DNA from: JABWBD01 sp040768665
GTDB taxonomy: Bacteria > Planctomycetota > Planctomycetia > Pirellulales > Thermoguttaceae
Assembly: GCA_040768665.1 (NCBI GenBank)
Contig: JAXGMN010000069.1
Coordinates: 1 to 54,748, forward strand
Reading direction: 5' to 3'
Length of the DNA stretch: 54,748 bases
Shown here one piece after another: positions 44,989-54,117 of the stretch. The translations under genes and the position numbers were made by a program. Each line of letters starts with the position of its first letter. Position 1 is the first letter of the stretch. The notes beneath the pieces are model-generated. The model had not been told where the DNA came from, searched no databases, and worked only from the letters and a program-made list of their open reading frames with translations.

Positions 44989-46806
44989 CTATTGCTCTTC
45001 TTTCCTCACCACCGAAAGCGTATACGGCTTGTCCGACTTGGTATTCACGCAGCCGGGAAAGACACGGTCGAAGTTGGCAGCAATCAGATCTTGACCGCGC
45101 ACGACGACTTCACTGGGACCGTCGAGCAATCCGTCCGAGCCGTCGTTGTCGCCGTCCTGGGCCACCGTCTCGACCCGGCCGTCGAGCGTCACCGCCCGGA
45201 TCGCGTTGGCCAGGATGTCGGCCACGTAGATCTTCCGCGCCTGGCGGTCGAAGAAGACCCCGTCTGCCGACTTCATGCAGCCGGTTGGCGTGATCACCTT
45301 CCGTGAAACGACCTTGCCCGATCGATCCAGCTCAAATCGTTCGATCACCGCGTCGCCGCAGTTGGCCACGTACAGGTTGCCGCGATCATCGAAATCGATG
45401 CCGTCTGCGCCGACCGGGATCTCCTTGCACAGAGTCTTCTGGGTTGCCACCAGGTGCGGATCGTTCCCCGTGTGTTTGATTTGCACATTGCGTTCGTCGA
45501 GCCGGAACCGATAGACCGCACTCGTGACCGCGCCGTCGTCGGTCGTACCGATTGCCGAATCGGCCACGTACACGAAGCCGTCGCGGATCGCCACGCCGTT
45601 GGCGACGTTCAGTCCTTGCGCAACCACATCGACATGGCCCGGCTTGCCGTCGACCACCTGGACGCACAGGAGCCGCGAGTTGTCGGGCGCCTCGTCCATG
45701 AACTGGCAGTCGGCCACATAGAGGGCGCCCGAGGGGGCTTTGCGGACGCCCATCGGATAGACTCGCCCGGTTTCAGGATGTGGCGGCAATTTGCAGAACA
45801 GCGAGACCTGATCGTTCGTCGAAACCCTCATCAGCACGCCCGGTGAAGTCGGATCGGTGAAATTCGGCACCGAGAGAATGATCGTGCCGTCGGCCAGCAC
45901 GGCCATGGCGTCCGGCGTATTGCAGTAATCCGGCAGGACGATCGAGCGACGGTCCTTGTTGAGCAGTTTGTCCATAACGAAACAGACGGCGGTCATGCTG
46001 TCGTCGTAGTCGGTCGCGTGACCGCCGTTGGGCCGGTCGATCAGCAGTACCGAGCGTCCCTGTTTCTTGAGTACGCCGAACAGTCGCCGCACGCTGTCCG
46101 GCGGAACGCTCCTGTCGCGTCCGCCCACCGTGGCGGCCATCGGCATCGTCAGTCGCGAGGCACTGAACTCAGCGCTGCGCCGCCGGTACTCCTCGGGCAC
46201 CTCCGCTTTCGTGCCGCCAAACGAACGCGAGATGGCGTCTTGGAAGCCCTCGTACTCGACGTGATTAGCCGTTCCGTTGAGCGCCACGACTCCATCGACC
46301 CGGTCCGGGTGTAGCGCGGCCAACGTCAGCGCCGAGCTTGCGCCCATCGAGCCTCCGCACACAACGGTATGGCGAACCGGATAGCGTGATTGAAGCTCAT
46401 CGAGCATCTGAAGTACGTCCGCCTCCGCCTGTGGCCCCATCCATGATGTCGTGGCGCGATAGTCGGGTGAGACGAAGATCATGCCGTAGCAGGCCGCCGT
46501 GTCGCGCAATGCCCGGCATTCGTCGCGTGGGCTGCGGATGAACTGCCAGCGGTCGCTCCCATGCCCGTGCAACGCGACGAGCAAATCGACCGGTCTGGTC
46601 GTGTTGATTTCCTTGGGGAGCATCACGACGTAGCGCTGAGTCGAGCCGTCCGAGCGGGCCGTAAATGCAACGTCGATCGGCTCCTGCCACGGAGTCTCCG
46701 CCGTCTGGGCCGCCGCGATCCTGAAGCCGCAAAGCATGGCGAGGGCGATGACTCCCAGGCGAAGCGAACCCGCAGCAGTTCGACGGAATTGAAGTTGGCA
46801 ATGCAT
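44989..46806 (-). CDS. Secreted alpha/beta-hydrolase fused to an NHL/SMP-30-like beta-propeller
   Basis: 605 aa. The ATG at 46806 has GGGAGA about seven bases upstream. A signal peptide spans about 1-33 (RLGVIALAMLCGFRIAAAQ). The N-terminal part (about 35-290) is an esterase/alpha-beta-hydrolase of the PhaZ/feruloyl-esterase-like type: LLVALHGHGSDRW oxyanion strand, nucleophile elbow VVCGGSMGASSAL (Ser in G-x-S-x-G), and RPNGGHATDYDDS carrying the catalytic His. The C-terminal part (about 300-605) is a six-bladed-like propeller with NHL/gluconolactonase motifs (DAMAVLADGTIILSVP, ADGIDFDDRGNLYVANCGD, ADGVFFDRQARKIYVAD). The fusion suggests an enzyme acting on an esterified sugar polymer with a propeller binding or lactonase part. 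It is the fifth gene of the IclR operon, 12 bp after the Tat-exported protein. Confidence 0.85.
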   Translation of the reverse strand: MHCQLQFRRTAAGSLRLGVIALAMLCGFRIAAAQTAETPWQEPIDVAFTARSDGSTQRYVVMLPKEINTTRPVDLLVALHGHGSDRWQFIRSPRDECRALRDTAACYGMIFVSPDYRATTSWMGPQAEADVLQMLDELQSRYPVRHTVVCGGSMGASSALTLAALHPDRVDGVVALNGTANHVEYEGFQDAISRSFGGTKAEVPEEYRRRSAEFSASRLTMPMAATVGGRDRSVPPDSVRRLFGVLKKQGRSVLLIDRPNGGHATDYDDSMTAVCFVMDKLLNKDRRSIVLPDYCNTPDAMAVLADGTIILSVPNFTDPTSPGVLMRVSTNDQVSLFCKLPPHPETGRVYPMGVRKAPSGALYVADCQFMDEAPDNSRLLCVQVVDGKPGHVDVVAQGLNVANGVAIRDGFVYVADSAIGTTDDGAVTSAVYRFRLDERNVQIKHTGNDPHLVATQKTLCKEIPVGADGIDFDDRGNLYVANCGDAVIERFELDRSGKVVSRKVITPTGCMKSADGVFFDRQARKIYVADILANAIRAVTLDGRVETVAQDGDNDGSDGLLDGPSEVVVRGQDLIAANFDRVFPGCVNTKSDKPYTLSVVRKEEQ

Positions 46807-46818
46807 CTTGGTTTCTCC

Positions 46819-47952
46819 CTAGTTTATTTTCGCTGTTGCCTGCGGCCTGCCGTCCACGCAGCGCCAGCGACACAAGCCCTCGCCGTAGGCTTTCACCGGG
46901 GCGACTCCCCAACGTTTCACGTAGTCGCTGTCGATCCACGCGGCGAACGTGGTCACATGCCGGACGCCGCGGCGGGCATATGCGTCGAGGTCGTCGCGGA
47001 ACACATCGTCGCGCCAGGGAATCTCCACGGTCTTCTCGCGTTTCCAGCCGGAGAATCGCGACACATCGAGCCAGTATTCCAGCGCCTGAGCGCCGTCGCG
47101 GCCAAACCAGGCAAGGTTGGCGTCCAGCGCGTCCAGCATCTGCCCATGCGTCAGGTTGCCGCGGCTGGTCTTTGCCTCGCGCTGGCTGAACGGCGTGTCG
47201 TAGCGTCGCTCGATGGGGGCGTACTCCAGGAAAATGCCCGGCTGCGGTTTCACCAACTTCGGCGCCTCCAACGTGTTGAAGTAGGCTAGATGCGCGAGCG
47301 TCGCCCGCTCGTCCACGCGACGGATGGCGCGCAAGACGTGGTTTTCCAGCAGCAGCGCCTGGTCGCTTTCGGAATACTCCCGGCACTTCGGACAGCGGCA
47401 CATCGGTCGGCCATCATCAATCCAGTAGAAGTAACGGCCGGTGGTGGACCGCAGCACCCGCGTGTAACGCGCCGCGTTCTCCGCGACCACCTCCAGCGCG
47501 GCGGCCGAATGCACGCAGAGGTTGAAATCCCGCACGCGCTCGCCCTTCTCATTCATGCGGAACATGGCGGGGTCTTTATCGAACAGGTCGCGAGGCAGCA
47601 GGTCGCCCATCGCGTGCAATTCGTGTTCGACGGCGATGCCATGGCGCCGGCAACCATCAAGAAACCGCTGTCCCGCCTCCGTCTGCACAAACGCCGCGAT
47701 CTCGCCCGGCCGGATGTGCGTAGCCAGCGTGGTCAGACCGGCCTTCGCGGCCAACGCCGGCCAGTCGTAGGTGGTCATGTCCTTGACCACCAGCACCGCG
47801 CCGCGAGTCCGGAACCAAGGCTCGACGGCGTTGTCGTCTCCAGCGCCTGATGCCTGCCCGGCCAGCGCTGCCAAATAAGAACCGGCCGCGAACGATCCGA
47901 GAAAACCTCGCCGCGACAAGGAACACGAACGGGCAGAACTTCGCGTCGTCAT
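46819..47952 (-). CDS. Tat-exported DUF4838-like protein
   Basis: 377 aa from ATG 47952, which has AGGAA about eight bases upstream; the longer frame (to 48225) is a shadow of the sulfatase gene. The twin-arginine signal SRRGFLGSFAAGSYLAALAG is near residues 13-32. The body resembles a DUF4838-like TIM-barrel: LNLCVHSAAALEVVAENAAR-type segment (NLCVHSAAALEVVAENAA), YFYWIDDGRPMCRCPKCREY with a Cys cluster, then SDQALLLENHVLRAIRRVD and LAHLAYFNTLEAPK. Export folded and Cys-rich suggests a metal or cofactor-bearing carbohydrate-active protein, but activity is unknown. It is co-transcribed with the sulfatase (19 bp upstream) and esterase (12 bp downstream). Confidence 0.82.
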   Translation of the reverse strand: MTTRSSARSCSLSRRGFLGSFAAGSYLAALAGQASGAGDDNAVEPWFRTRGAVLVVKDMTTYDWPALAAKAGLTTLATHIRPGEIAAFVQTEAGQRFLDGCRRHGIAVEHELHAMGDLLPRDLFDKDPAMFRMNEKGERVRDFNLCVHSAAALEVVAENAARYTRVLRSTTGRYFYWIDDGRPMCRCPKCREYSESDQALLLENHVLRAIRRVDERATLAHLAYFNTLEAPKLVKPQPGIFLEYAPIERRYDTPFSQREAKTSRGNLTHGQMLDALDANLAWFGRDGAQALEYWLDVSRFSGWKREKTVEIPWRDDVFRDDLDAYARRGVRHVTTFAAWIDSDYVKRWGVAPVKAYGEGLCRWRCVDGRPQATAKIN

Positions 47953-47971
47953 GTCTGGGTTCCTGAGATGG

Positions 47972-49453
47972 TTAGTTGCCGGGTTTGGGGTTCGGTCCAG
48001 AGCGTTTGGCAGATGCGGGATCGTACCCAGGGTTCGGAAGCGGCATTTGCGCGCCGACTGATCGCCGCCACGCCGCCAGTTTGCCGCGGAGTGTGGTGAC
48101 CAGTTCCGGCATCCGCTCGGCGAGGTTCGTCGTCTCGGCGAGATCGGTTCGCAGATTGTAGAGTTCGACGCGACCGTCCTCGTCGAACTCGATGAGCTTG
48201 TAGTCGCCCTGCCGCACAGCCCCATAGGGAGTTTGCGGGAAGATGTTATAGTGTGGATAGTGCCAGTAGATCGCGTCGCGAGCCGGCTTGCCTTGTTGCT
48301 TCAACAGCGCCGAGAGGTCCGCGCCGTCCACGGTGGCGTTGTGCTGCTTGTCGCCGGCGGCGCCGGTCATGGCCAGAATCGTCGGATAGAAATCGACGCT
48401 CGTGACCGGTTCGTGGCAGACGCTGCCGGGGAGCGTGACGCCGGGCCAACGGACGATCAGCGGCACGCGATGCCCACCTTCGTGCGCGCTCCCCTTGCCC
48501 TCGCGCAGCGGGCCGTTACAGGTTCCACCCGGTTTGCCTCCGTAACCGCTATAGCCGCCGTTGTCGGACGTGAAGAAGACGATGGTCCGGTCAGCGATGC
48601 CCAGCGCGTCGAGTTTCTCCATCACACGACCCACGCTCTGGTCCATGCTCTCGACCATGGCGGCATAGACCGGGTTGTTTTGCTTCAGACCGGGGCGGAG
48701 CTTGGCGCGATATTGCTCCGTGAGCTCCGGCTTGGCCTGCAAGGGTGTATGCACGGCGTAATGCGAGAGGTAGAGGAAAAACGGGCGCTTGCGGTTGGCT
48801 TCGATCAGCGTCAGCGCCTCGTCGGTCAGCCGGTCGGTCAGATACTCTCCCGGTTTGCCGCCGTCGAATATATCGGGCACGGGACCGCCGTGATAACGCG
48901 CCGCCTTGGCCGGATCGTCGTGGGCGTAGGGCCAGAAATAGCTTCCGGGCGCGCCGCTGTGGTTGCCGGCGATATTCACATCAAAACCCTGATTCTGCGG
49001 CAGAAACGGCGCCTTGCCGAGATGCCACTTGCCCACCGCGGCAGTGGGGTAGCCGGCGGACTTCAGCGCCTCGGCCAAGGTGACTTCCTCCAGGGGCAGT
49101 TCCTGGTGCCAGTCCGGCGGCCGCAGCTTGGCTTTGGGAAATTGCGAGCCTGGAATCCAGTCGGTCAGATGCAGCCGCGCGGGATATTTGCCGGTAAGGA
49201 TGCTGGCACGCGTCGGCGAGCAGCAGTTGCAGGCAGCGTAGGCGTCGGTGAATCTCATGCCCTGGCCGGCCAGCCGGTCGATGTTGGGCGTCTGGTAGAA
49301 CTCGCTGCCGTAACAGCCGACGTCGGCCCAACCGAGGTCGTCCATCAGGATGAACAAGACGTTGGGCCGGGCAGGAGTGGCAGCGTCGACGGCCGGTTGG
49401 CCGGGCAACAAGAGACACGCGCTCAGGGCCAGCAATTTCGTGATTCTGGACAT
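47972..49453 (-). CDS. Secreted Cys-type sulfatase
   Basis: 493 aa. The ATG at 49453 has AAGGGAG five bases upstream. A signal peptide spans about 1-25 (LLALSACLLLPGQPAVDA). The type I sulfatase signature CSPTRASILTG begins at Cys78, to be converted to formylglycine by a separate maturase, and is followed by the KWHLGK block. Metal ligands: DD in LMDDLGW (38-39) and DN in TSDNGGYS; Lys/His partners in GKWHLGK and SHYAVHTPL. A C-terminal sulfatase domain ends with the YKLIEFDEDGRVELYNL subdomain. It removes sulfate esters, likely from a sulfated polysaccharide, in the periplasm or outside. Planctomycetes are rich in these enzymes, and the operon context (IclR regulator, glycoside-type hydrolases, esterase) supports sulfated-glycan use. 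The maturase is not in the window. Confidence 0.95.
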   Translation of the reverse strand: MSRITKLLALSACLLLPGQPAVDAATPARPNVLFILMDDLGWADVGCYGSEFYQTPNIDRLAGQGMRFTDAYAACNCCSPTRASILTGKYPARLHLTDWIPGSQFPKAKLRPPDWHQELPLEEVTLAEALKSAGYPTAAVGKWHLGKAPFLPQNQGFDVNIAGNHSGAPGSYFWPYAHDDPAKAARYHGGPVPDIFDGGKPGEYLTDRLTDEALTLIEANRKRPFFLYLSHYAVHTPLQAKPELTEQYRAKLRPGLKQNNPVYAAMVESMDQSVGRVMEKLDALGIADRTIVFFTSDNGGYSGYGGKPGGTCNGPLREGKGSAHEGGHRVPLIVRWPGVTLPGSVCHEPVTSVDFYPTILAMTGAAGDKQHNATVDGADLSALLKQQGKPARDAIYWHYPHYNIFPQTPYGAVRQGDYKLIEFDEDGRVELYNLRTDLAETTNLAERMPELVTTLRGKLAAWRRSVGAQMPLPNPGYDPASAKRSGPNPKPGN

Positions 49454-49468
49454 GGGGGCTCCCTTCGG

Positions 49469-50389
49469 TCATGAGGACGCGGCGAGGTCCGGAAACGGCC
49501 CGGCCATGAACATGGCCTGCGCCGTCTCGCGGATCTGTTCGGGCCGCTTGGCACCGCAGAGCGCAGCCGTGACACCCGGCCGCGAGATCGTCCAGCCAAC
49601 CGCCAGTTGTGCCACCGAGCAGCCGAGTCCCTCGGCCAGAGGGCGCATCCTTTCGACCTCGTCGAGGTTCTTCGCCCACGCGTCGCCCATGAAGAGCGGT
49701 GACCGGCGGCGCCAGTCGTCTTCGGCAAACTCATGGTCCCGATCAAACTTGCCGGTCAACAACCCCAAGGCCAGCGGCTCGTAGGCCACCAGGCCCACAT
49801 CGTGGTCGCGGCACCAGGGCAACACGTCGGCCTCGATGTCGCGCTGCAGCCGGTTGTAGCGCACCTGGCAGACAACGAGGGGACACTCGGCGGCGAATGC
49901 CTCCATTTGCGCGACCGACAGATTGGAGACACCGACCGCTCGTGTTTTGCCTTCGGTGAGCAGGTCGCGGAACAGACCGGCGGAATCGGCCAGCGGCGCG
50001 TCGTCGGCCGGCGCATGCAGGTAGACGAGATCGACCTCGCCGAGTTCCAGACGCCGCAGGCTTTCCTCAAAATGCCTGCGGAGCAACTCGGGCCGGCCGG
50101 TTAATCGCAACGCGCCGTCGTCATCCCAGTACACTCCCACCTTGGTGGCCAGGACAACCGCGTCGCGGCGTCCACGAAGCGCGCGGGCGACGCGCCGTTC
50201 GCTTTCCCCGTGACGGCCGTACGCGAAGGCGGTATCCAGGTGGTTGATGCCGGAGTCCAGGGCCGCGTCGATCACGGCCGTCGCCGCCTCGTCGGTCATG
50301 GGGCCGCTCGTGATGCCGGCCAGGGGCCAGCAACCCAGGGCCACGGGCGAAATCTCCAGTTCGGATTTTCCCAAGCGTCGTCTTGTCAT
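49469..50389 (-). CDS. Aldo/keto reductase
   Basis: 306 aa. The catalytic tetrad pattern is visible: Asp in NHLDTAFAYGRHGESE (Asp near 47, Tyr near 52), Lys in VVLATKVGVYWDD, His in VDLVYLHAPADD. The C-terminal NADP(H) site region follows (GVTAALCGAKRPEQI). It is a soluble TIM-barrel oxidoreductase, cytoplasmic, without signal peptide, that reduces a sugar or carbonyl with NADPH; the substrate cannot be read. It lies 5 bp after the HzsA-like gene and 15 bp before the sulfatase gene, inside the IclR operon, so it probably handles a sugar released outside. The start at 50389 gives the family N-terminus (MTRRRLGKSELEISPVALG). Confidence 0.9.
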   Translation of the reverse strand: MTRRRLGKSELEISPVALGCWPLAGITSGPMTDEAATAVIDAALDSGINHLDTAFAYGRHGESERRVARALRGRRDAVVLATKVGVYWDDDGALRLTGRPELLRRHFEESLRRLELGEVDLVYLHAPADDAPLADSAGLFRDLLTEGKTRAVGVSNLSVAQMEAFAAECPLVVCQVRYNRLQRDIEADVLPWCRDHDVGLVAYEPLALGLLTGKFDRDHEFAEDDWRRRSPLFMGDAWAKNLDEVERMRPLAEGLGCSVAQLAVGWTISRPGVTAALCGAKRPEQIRETAQAMFMAGPFPDLAASS

Positions 50390-50394
50390 GATGA

Positions 50395-51342
50395 TTACCG
50401 AAGGTCTGCCCCGGCGATGCGCTCGCCGCGGAGCTGCTTCGCCTGCTCGTCCGGATTAAACGTGCCATAAAAAAGTGCGTTGGCATCCATCCAGGTGACG
50501 ATCCGCTGCCAGTCGTCTTCCGAGAGATTCACGTCGTAGTGGCCCGCATCGAGCAGCTTCGTCAGTTTGCTCGCCCGGGCGCCGAACTGGTCGGGCGCCG
50601 TCAACGGCTCATAGTTGTCGTGCGGATTTCCCCAGGCCGTGTACGCAACCAGCGGAACCAGCGCTTGGTAGGATCGGCTGAACTGCCCCGCGGGCTCGGC
50701 GGTCAGCACGACTTTGCCCTCGGGCTTCTCGGGGTTGTGGCAACCGACGCAATGCCGGTCGAGCACCGGTTGCACGAGGATCGGGTAACTCAACGGCAGC
50801 GAGCCGTCGGGACCGGGTTCGATCACCGACGGCGGGCGAGCCAGCGCCGAGGCTCCCCCGGGGTCGAGCAGCGTCGTCGTGCGTTGCTCGTGGCATCCTA
50901 CGCAAGACACGTGCTCGCCGGGCTGGAGATAGGTCAGCGAACGCATGGTCTGCACGGCGCGCCCGCGTGCATCGAGCGCCTGAAACAGCACGGGAGTGCC
51001 GGCCGGCACGCGAAACCAGGCCGAACCGTCCGGCTCCACCGGCACCGTACCCAACACCTGCTTGCCCGGCGACGCATTGGCCGCACCGACGCGGGGCGTG
51101 TTGGCATGGGGAGTGGTCTTCGGCAGCACTTGCACGATCCTCAACTGACGGATCTCGGCGTCGGGCAGCTTCGGCCAGCTCTCGTAGACGTTCTTCAGAA
51201 AGAACGTCCCCTCGGGCTCCTCCGCCGTGTTGTCGGCCAGTTGCGAGGGCATTCGCAACACCGGCGGCTTACTGCGGGCGCAATGGGATGGGCCAGAGGC
51301 TGGAGATATTGGGATCGCGGTACAGCAACTCCCTGTTGCCAA
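50395..51342 (-). pseudogene. C-terminal fragment of frameshifted HzsA-like haem protein (two CxxCH motifs)
   Basis: This frame holds the C-terminal part that belongs to the gene at 51269-53251; only the part below about 51270 is family sequence, and the first residues (MATGSCCTAIPISPASGPS) are out-of-frame reading of the upstream part. Two c-type haem motifs are clear: HVSCVGCHEQ and RHCVGCHNPEK. The first lies after TYLQPGEHVS; the second precedes GKVVLTAEPAGQ. The rest (PSQLADNTAEEPEGTFFLKN, then EDDWQRIVTWMDANALFYGT) matches the C-terminal region of hydrazine-synthase-alpha-like proteins common in non-anammox planctomycetes. In an intact gene this would be a periplasmic multi-haem protein. 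Confidence 0.8.
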
Positions 51343-53251
51343 AAGCGTCGCAGAGGTACAGCCCGAACAGGTTCGGCAGATTCACGCCCGGCTCGCCGCG
51401 CAAGCGATCGAAGCTGTAGGCCACCAGGAAGTACTTTTCGGAAAGCGGCCAGGGCGACCGGTAGCAGTGGCCCGGCCAACGAAGTTCTTCTTCGCAGACC
51501 GTCCGCGACTGGTCCACTTCGCGGCCGGTCGGCCCCCAGCCTTGGTCTTGCGGATCGTCGAACCGCGTCGGCTCGGAGACCGGGATGCCCCGCATCAGCT
51601 TGATTTCCGATTCGGGAAACGCGGCGTCGGGAGTGAGCCGGGTGATTGCCGCCGGACCGTCCACGCCGCGGTTCGTGTCCAGCAGCACGATCGAACCGGC
51701 CGTCATCCCGTGGTGCGGAGCGGCGGTGGCCATCACCTTCGACGAGCCCGGCACACTCCGCGCTTCCCACGTGCCGACCGGGTTGAACGTGTTATTGCCG
51801 TAGTAGATCCGCGCATTGCTGCCGTCTTGCCGTACGGTCCAAAGCTGCTGGTAGAAGACCGCATTGCGGTCCACGTAGTCCCAACGGGTGTAGATCACGC
51901 GGCCGTCGTTGAGCACCGCCGGATCCCATTCATTCGTCTCGTGAAACGAAATCGGATGCGGATTCGAACCATCGGCCTCCGCCGTGGCCAGCGTGTACAC
52001 GTAGCACGGGCCTCGCCCGCAGCGGTGGTAGCCGCCCCGCCGGGTCGAGATGAACAACAGCTTGCCGTCCGGCAGACAGGTGGGCGAGAAGTCGTCGTAG
52101 GGGCCATCGGTCAGACGCCGAAGCTCGGAACCGTCGGCCCGGACCGAATAGAGGTGGTAGCGCCGGTCGGCCACGGCCGGATCGCCCCAGCTCTTCGGCG
52201 GTGTATCGCACTCGCAGAAAGCGAAGTAAATCGTCCCGCCATCGTAAGCGACCTCCGGGTGCAGGTAGCTGCCCGCGGGAAGATCGCCCGTCAGTTGCCT
52301 GACCTTCATCGATCGGCCCGGTTCCTCCAGTACAAACACGCCTCCGCCCGGCTGCGCCGTGTAGCCGTAGTACTGCGTGAGCTGATGCGACATGACCGAA
52401 GGCACGCGCTTGGCGAACACCAGCGGGCCGACGTCGGCCACGGGGTTGCCGAGCACCATCTCCCGGCGCAAGCGATGCACGTTCCTCCAGAGCGATTCCC
52501 ACCGGTCATCGGTCGCGCCGGCGGTGTTCTTCCGCGCACGAAACTCCTCATGCAGCGATTCCCAGGCTGCCCGCTTCCCGCCCAACTCGACGCCGCCGGC
52601 GGTCAAGTCGTCGAGCAGGGCATCGCCGCGAGACAGCGTTTGCTGGACCGCCTGGGCGTAGCCGCGCGACTCTCGCGGCGCGGCGATGCCGTCCTGCATG
52701 CGCCAGTCCCACTCGATCAGTGCTTGTTCGATGGCCGGACGTAGCGGCGGCGAACAGCCGACGGCGTCCGGCTGGGGATAAGCCCGCTGGCGTGGGTTCA
52801 TCGCCAGGGCCGCGACGTTCTCGCCCTCGATAATCCGTGGCGCGTCGAGTTGAACAGCGGCCGAGCCGTTCGGGGCCGAGATGTCGATCACGAGGATCGC
52901 GATGTCGTCGTCCCACTCCAATCGCGCTGCCACCTGGGCTGGTGAGCTGTCCAGTTGCTTCGTGTCGACCAGCGGCCTGCCTTGCCGGCCGACCGGTCCC
53001 GCGACAGTGCGGATCGTGATCCGCCGGCCTTTGTCCAACGCAGCCACGGCTCTCCGCGGCGGGTGGCCCATCAAGGCAAGCTCGGCGTCGGCGTCTTCGG
53101 CGAACAGCCAAAAACCGGACGCGCTGCCGTGCGAAGGAAGGATCTCTTTGCCGTCGACTGTGACCGTCGTGTCCTCAGCCGCTTGGGCCGCACCGAAAAA
53201 TGTCAAGGCCAGGAGAATGAGGCTCGACCGTACTGCATGTCGTGTCGTCAT
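51269..53251 (-). CDS. HzsA-like exported protein, N-terminal and TolB-like propeller part, frameshifted at 3' end
   Basis: 660 aa as it reads. Its ATG at 53251 overlaps the IclR stop by 4 nt. A signal peptide spans about 1-24 (SSLILLALTFFGAAQAA). The middle part (about 260-350, FAKRVPSVMSHQLTQYYGY, GGGVFVLEEPG) and a TolB/WD40-like propeller (about 330-640, LYSVRADGSELRRLTDGPYD, DFSPTCLPDGKLLFISTR, QLWTVRQDGSNARIYYGN) are typical of the HzsA-like family. The frame ends with NISSLWPIPLRPQ and a TAA at 51269-51271; dropping one T there would read on as KPPVLRMPSQL, the family continuation, and into the haem part. This is therefore one gene of about 950 codons broken by a 1-bp event, either a real frameshift or a sequencing error. 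Confidence 0.88.
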   Translation of the reverse strand: MTTRHAVRSSLILLALTFFGAAQAAEDTTVTVDGKEILPSHGSASGFWLFAEDADAELALMGHPPRRAVAALDKGRRITIRTVAGPVGRQGRPLVDTKQLDSSPAQVAARLEWDDDIAILVIDISAPNGSAAVQLDAPRIIEGENVAALAMNPRQRAYPQPDAVGCSPPLRPAIEQALIEWDWRMQDGIAAPRESRGYAQAVQQTLSRGDALLDDLTAGGVELGGKRAAWESLHEEFRARKNTAGATDDRWESLWRNVHRLRREMVLGNPVADVGPLVFAKRVPSVMSHQLTQYYGYTAQPGGGVFVLEEPGRSMKVRQLTGDLPAGSYLHPEVAYDGGTIYFAFCECDTPPKSWGDPAVADRRYHLYSVRADGSELRRLTDGPYDDFSPTCLPDGKLLFISTRRGGYHRCGRGPCYVYTLATAEADGSNPHPISFHETNEWDPAVLNDGRVIYTRWDYVDRNAVFYQQLWTVRQDGSNARIYYGNNTFNPVGTWEARSVPGSSKVMATAAPHHGMTAGSIVLLDTNRGVDGPAAITRLTPDAAFPESEIKLMRGIPVSEPTRFDDPQDQGWGPTGREVDQSRTVCEEELRWPGHCYRSPWPLSEKYFLVAYSFDRLRGEPGVNLPNLFGLYLCDAFGNRELLYRDPNISSLWPIPLRPQ

Positions 53252-54117
53252 GATGCGTGGTTCTCCGTGTCTACTCCCGCTGAAAGCGAAGCAACCTTGC
53301 CCGGCACTGGTGCAGGCTGGCTTCCCAAGTGATCGACACCGCCCAACGCGTGTGATACTTTCCGGCAGGCGGCCATTACGGGACCGGCGCAGGACGCCAC
53401 CATGGAAGCGTGGCTATGAAAGATCGTCAGTGTGGTAATGCCGATCGAGGCGACGATCCGGCCCGTGTAGTCGAACACCGGCCCTGCCAGGCACAGCATC
53501 CCGCGCAGGTATTCCTCGTTGTCCGTCGCATAACCCTGCCGCACGACTTGCTCGAGATGGCCGGCCAGTTCGGCCGGGTCGCAAATCGTCCTGTCCGTAA
53601 GGCGAGCAAAGCCTTCTTGCGACAGGTGTTCGAAGAGCTTCGGCTCGGCGTGTGCGAGGAGGACTTTGCCCGGCGCGCTGCAATGCATCATCAGCCGCGC
53701 ACCGATGCGACCGGCCACGTGGACCTCGCGCCGCGTCTGGCGAACGGTCACCCCCATCGACCGATCGCCGTCGCGAATGCTCATGTAGGTCGTCTCGCCG
53801 GTCGCCTCCCAAAGCTCGGCGATCGGCTCCTCGGCAGCAGCCACCACATCCATACGGCTGATCGGTTTGCTGAAATGGTGCAGTGGCACCATGCTCAGCC
53901 GGTACACAGGCCCCTTTTCCTGCACCACCCACCCCTCGTCGCAAAGGGTGCCCAATAAGCGCAGGACCATGTGTTTATTCAGGTCCAGCTCCTGGCTAAT
54001 CTGCGTGACGGAGAGCGGCTTAACTGCCTCACACAGCAACTCCAGTAGCCGAATCCCCTTGCGCAAAGCGGGGGCGTCATACGACTGCGCGCTGGAAACA
54101 ACTTCGCCCTCGGCCAT
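53248..54117 (-). CDS. IclR-family transcriptional regulator
   Basis: 289 aa. The N-terminal winged helix (about 15-75: ALRKGIRLLELLCEAVKPLS, then TQISQELDLNKHMVLRLLGT) is followed by a C-terminal IclR effector domain (about 90-265: GETTYMSIRDGDRSMGV, MHCSAPGKVLLAH, GYATDNEEYLRGMLCLAGPV, ASIGITT), as expected for the family, which usually binds sugars or aromatic acids and works as repressor or activator on a nearby operon. The stop overlaps the start of the HzsA-like gene (ATGA), and five more genes follow closely, so it is the first gene of the carbohydrate operon and probably its own regulator. The promoter and operator must lie in 54118-54400, where I see no certain inverted-repeat operator. 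Confidence 0.95.
   Translation of the reverse strand: MAEGEVVSSAQSYDAPALRKGIRLLELLCEAVKPLSVTQISQELDLNKHMVLRLLGTLCDEGWVVQEKGPVYRLSMVPLHHFSKPISRMDVVAAAEEPIAELWEATGETTYMSIRDGDRSMGVTVRQTRREVHVAGRIGARLMMHCSAPGKVLLAHAEPKLFEHLSQEGFARLTDRTICDPAELAGHLEQVVRQGYATDNEEYLRGMLCLAGPVFDYTGRIVASIGITTLTIFHSHASMVASCAGPVMAACRKVSHALGGVDHLGSQPAPVPGKVASLSAGVDTENHAS

Noticed and set aside
47953..48225. N-terminal extension of the Tat-exported protein
   Set aside because: It overlaps the sulfatase gene; the twin-arginine signal starts just after ATG 47952.
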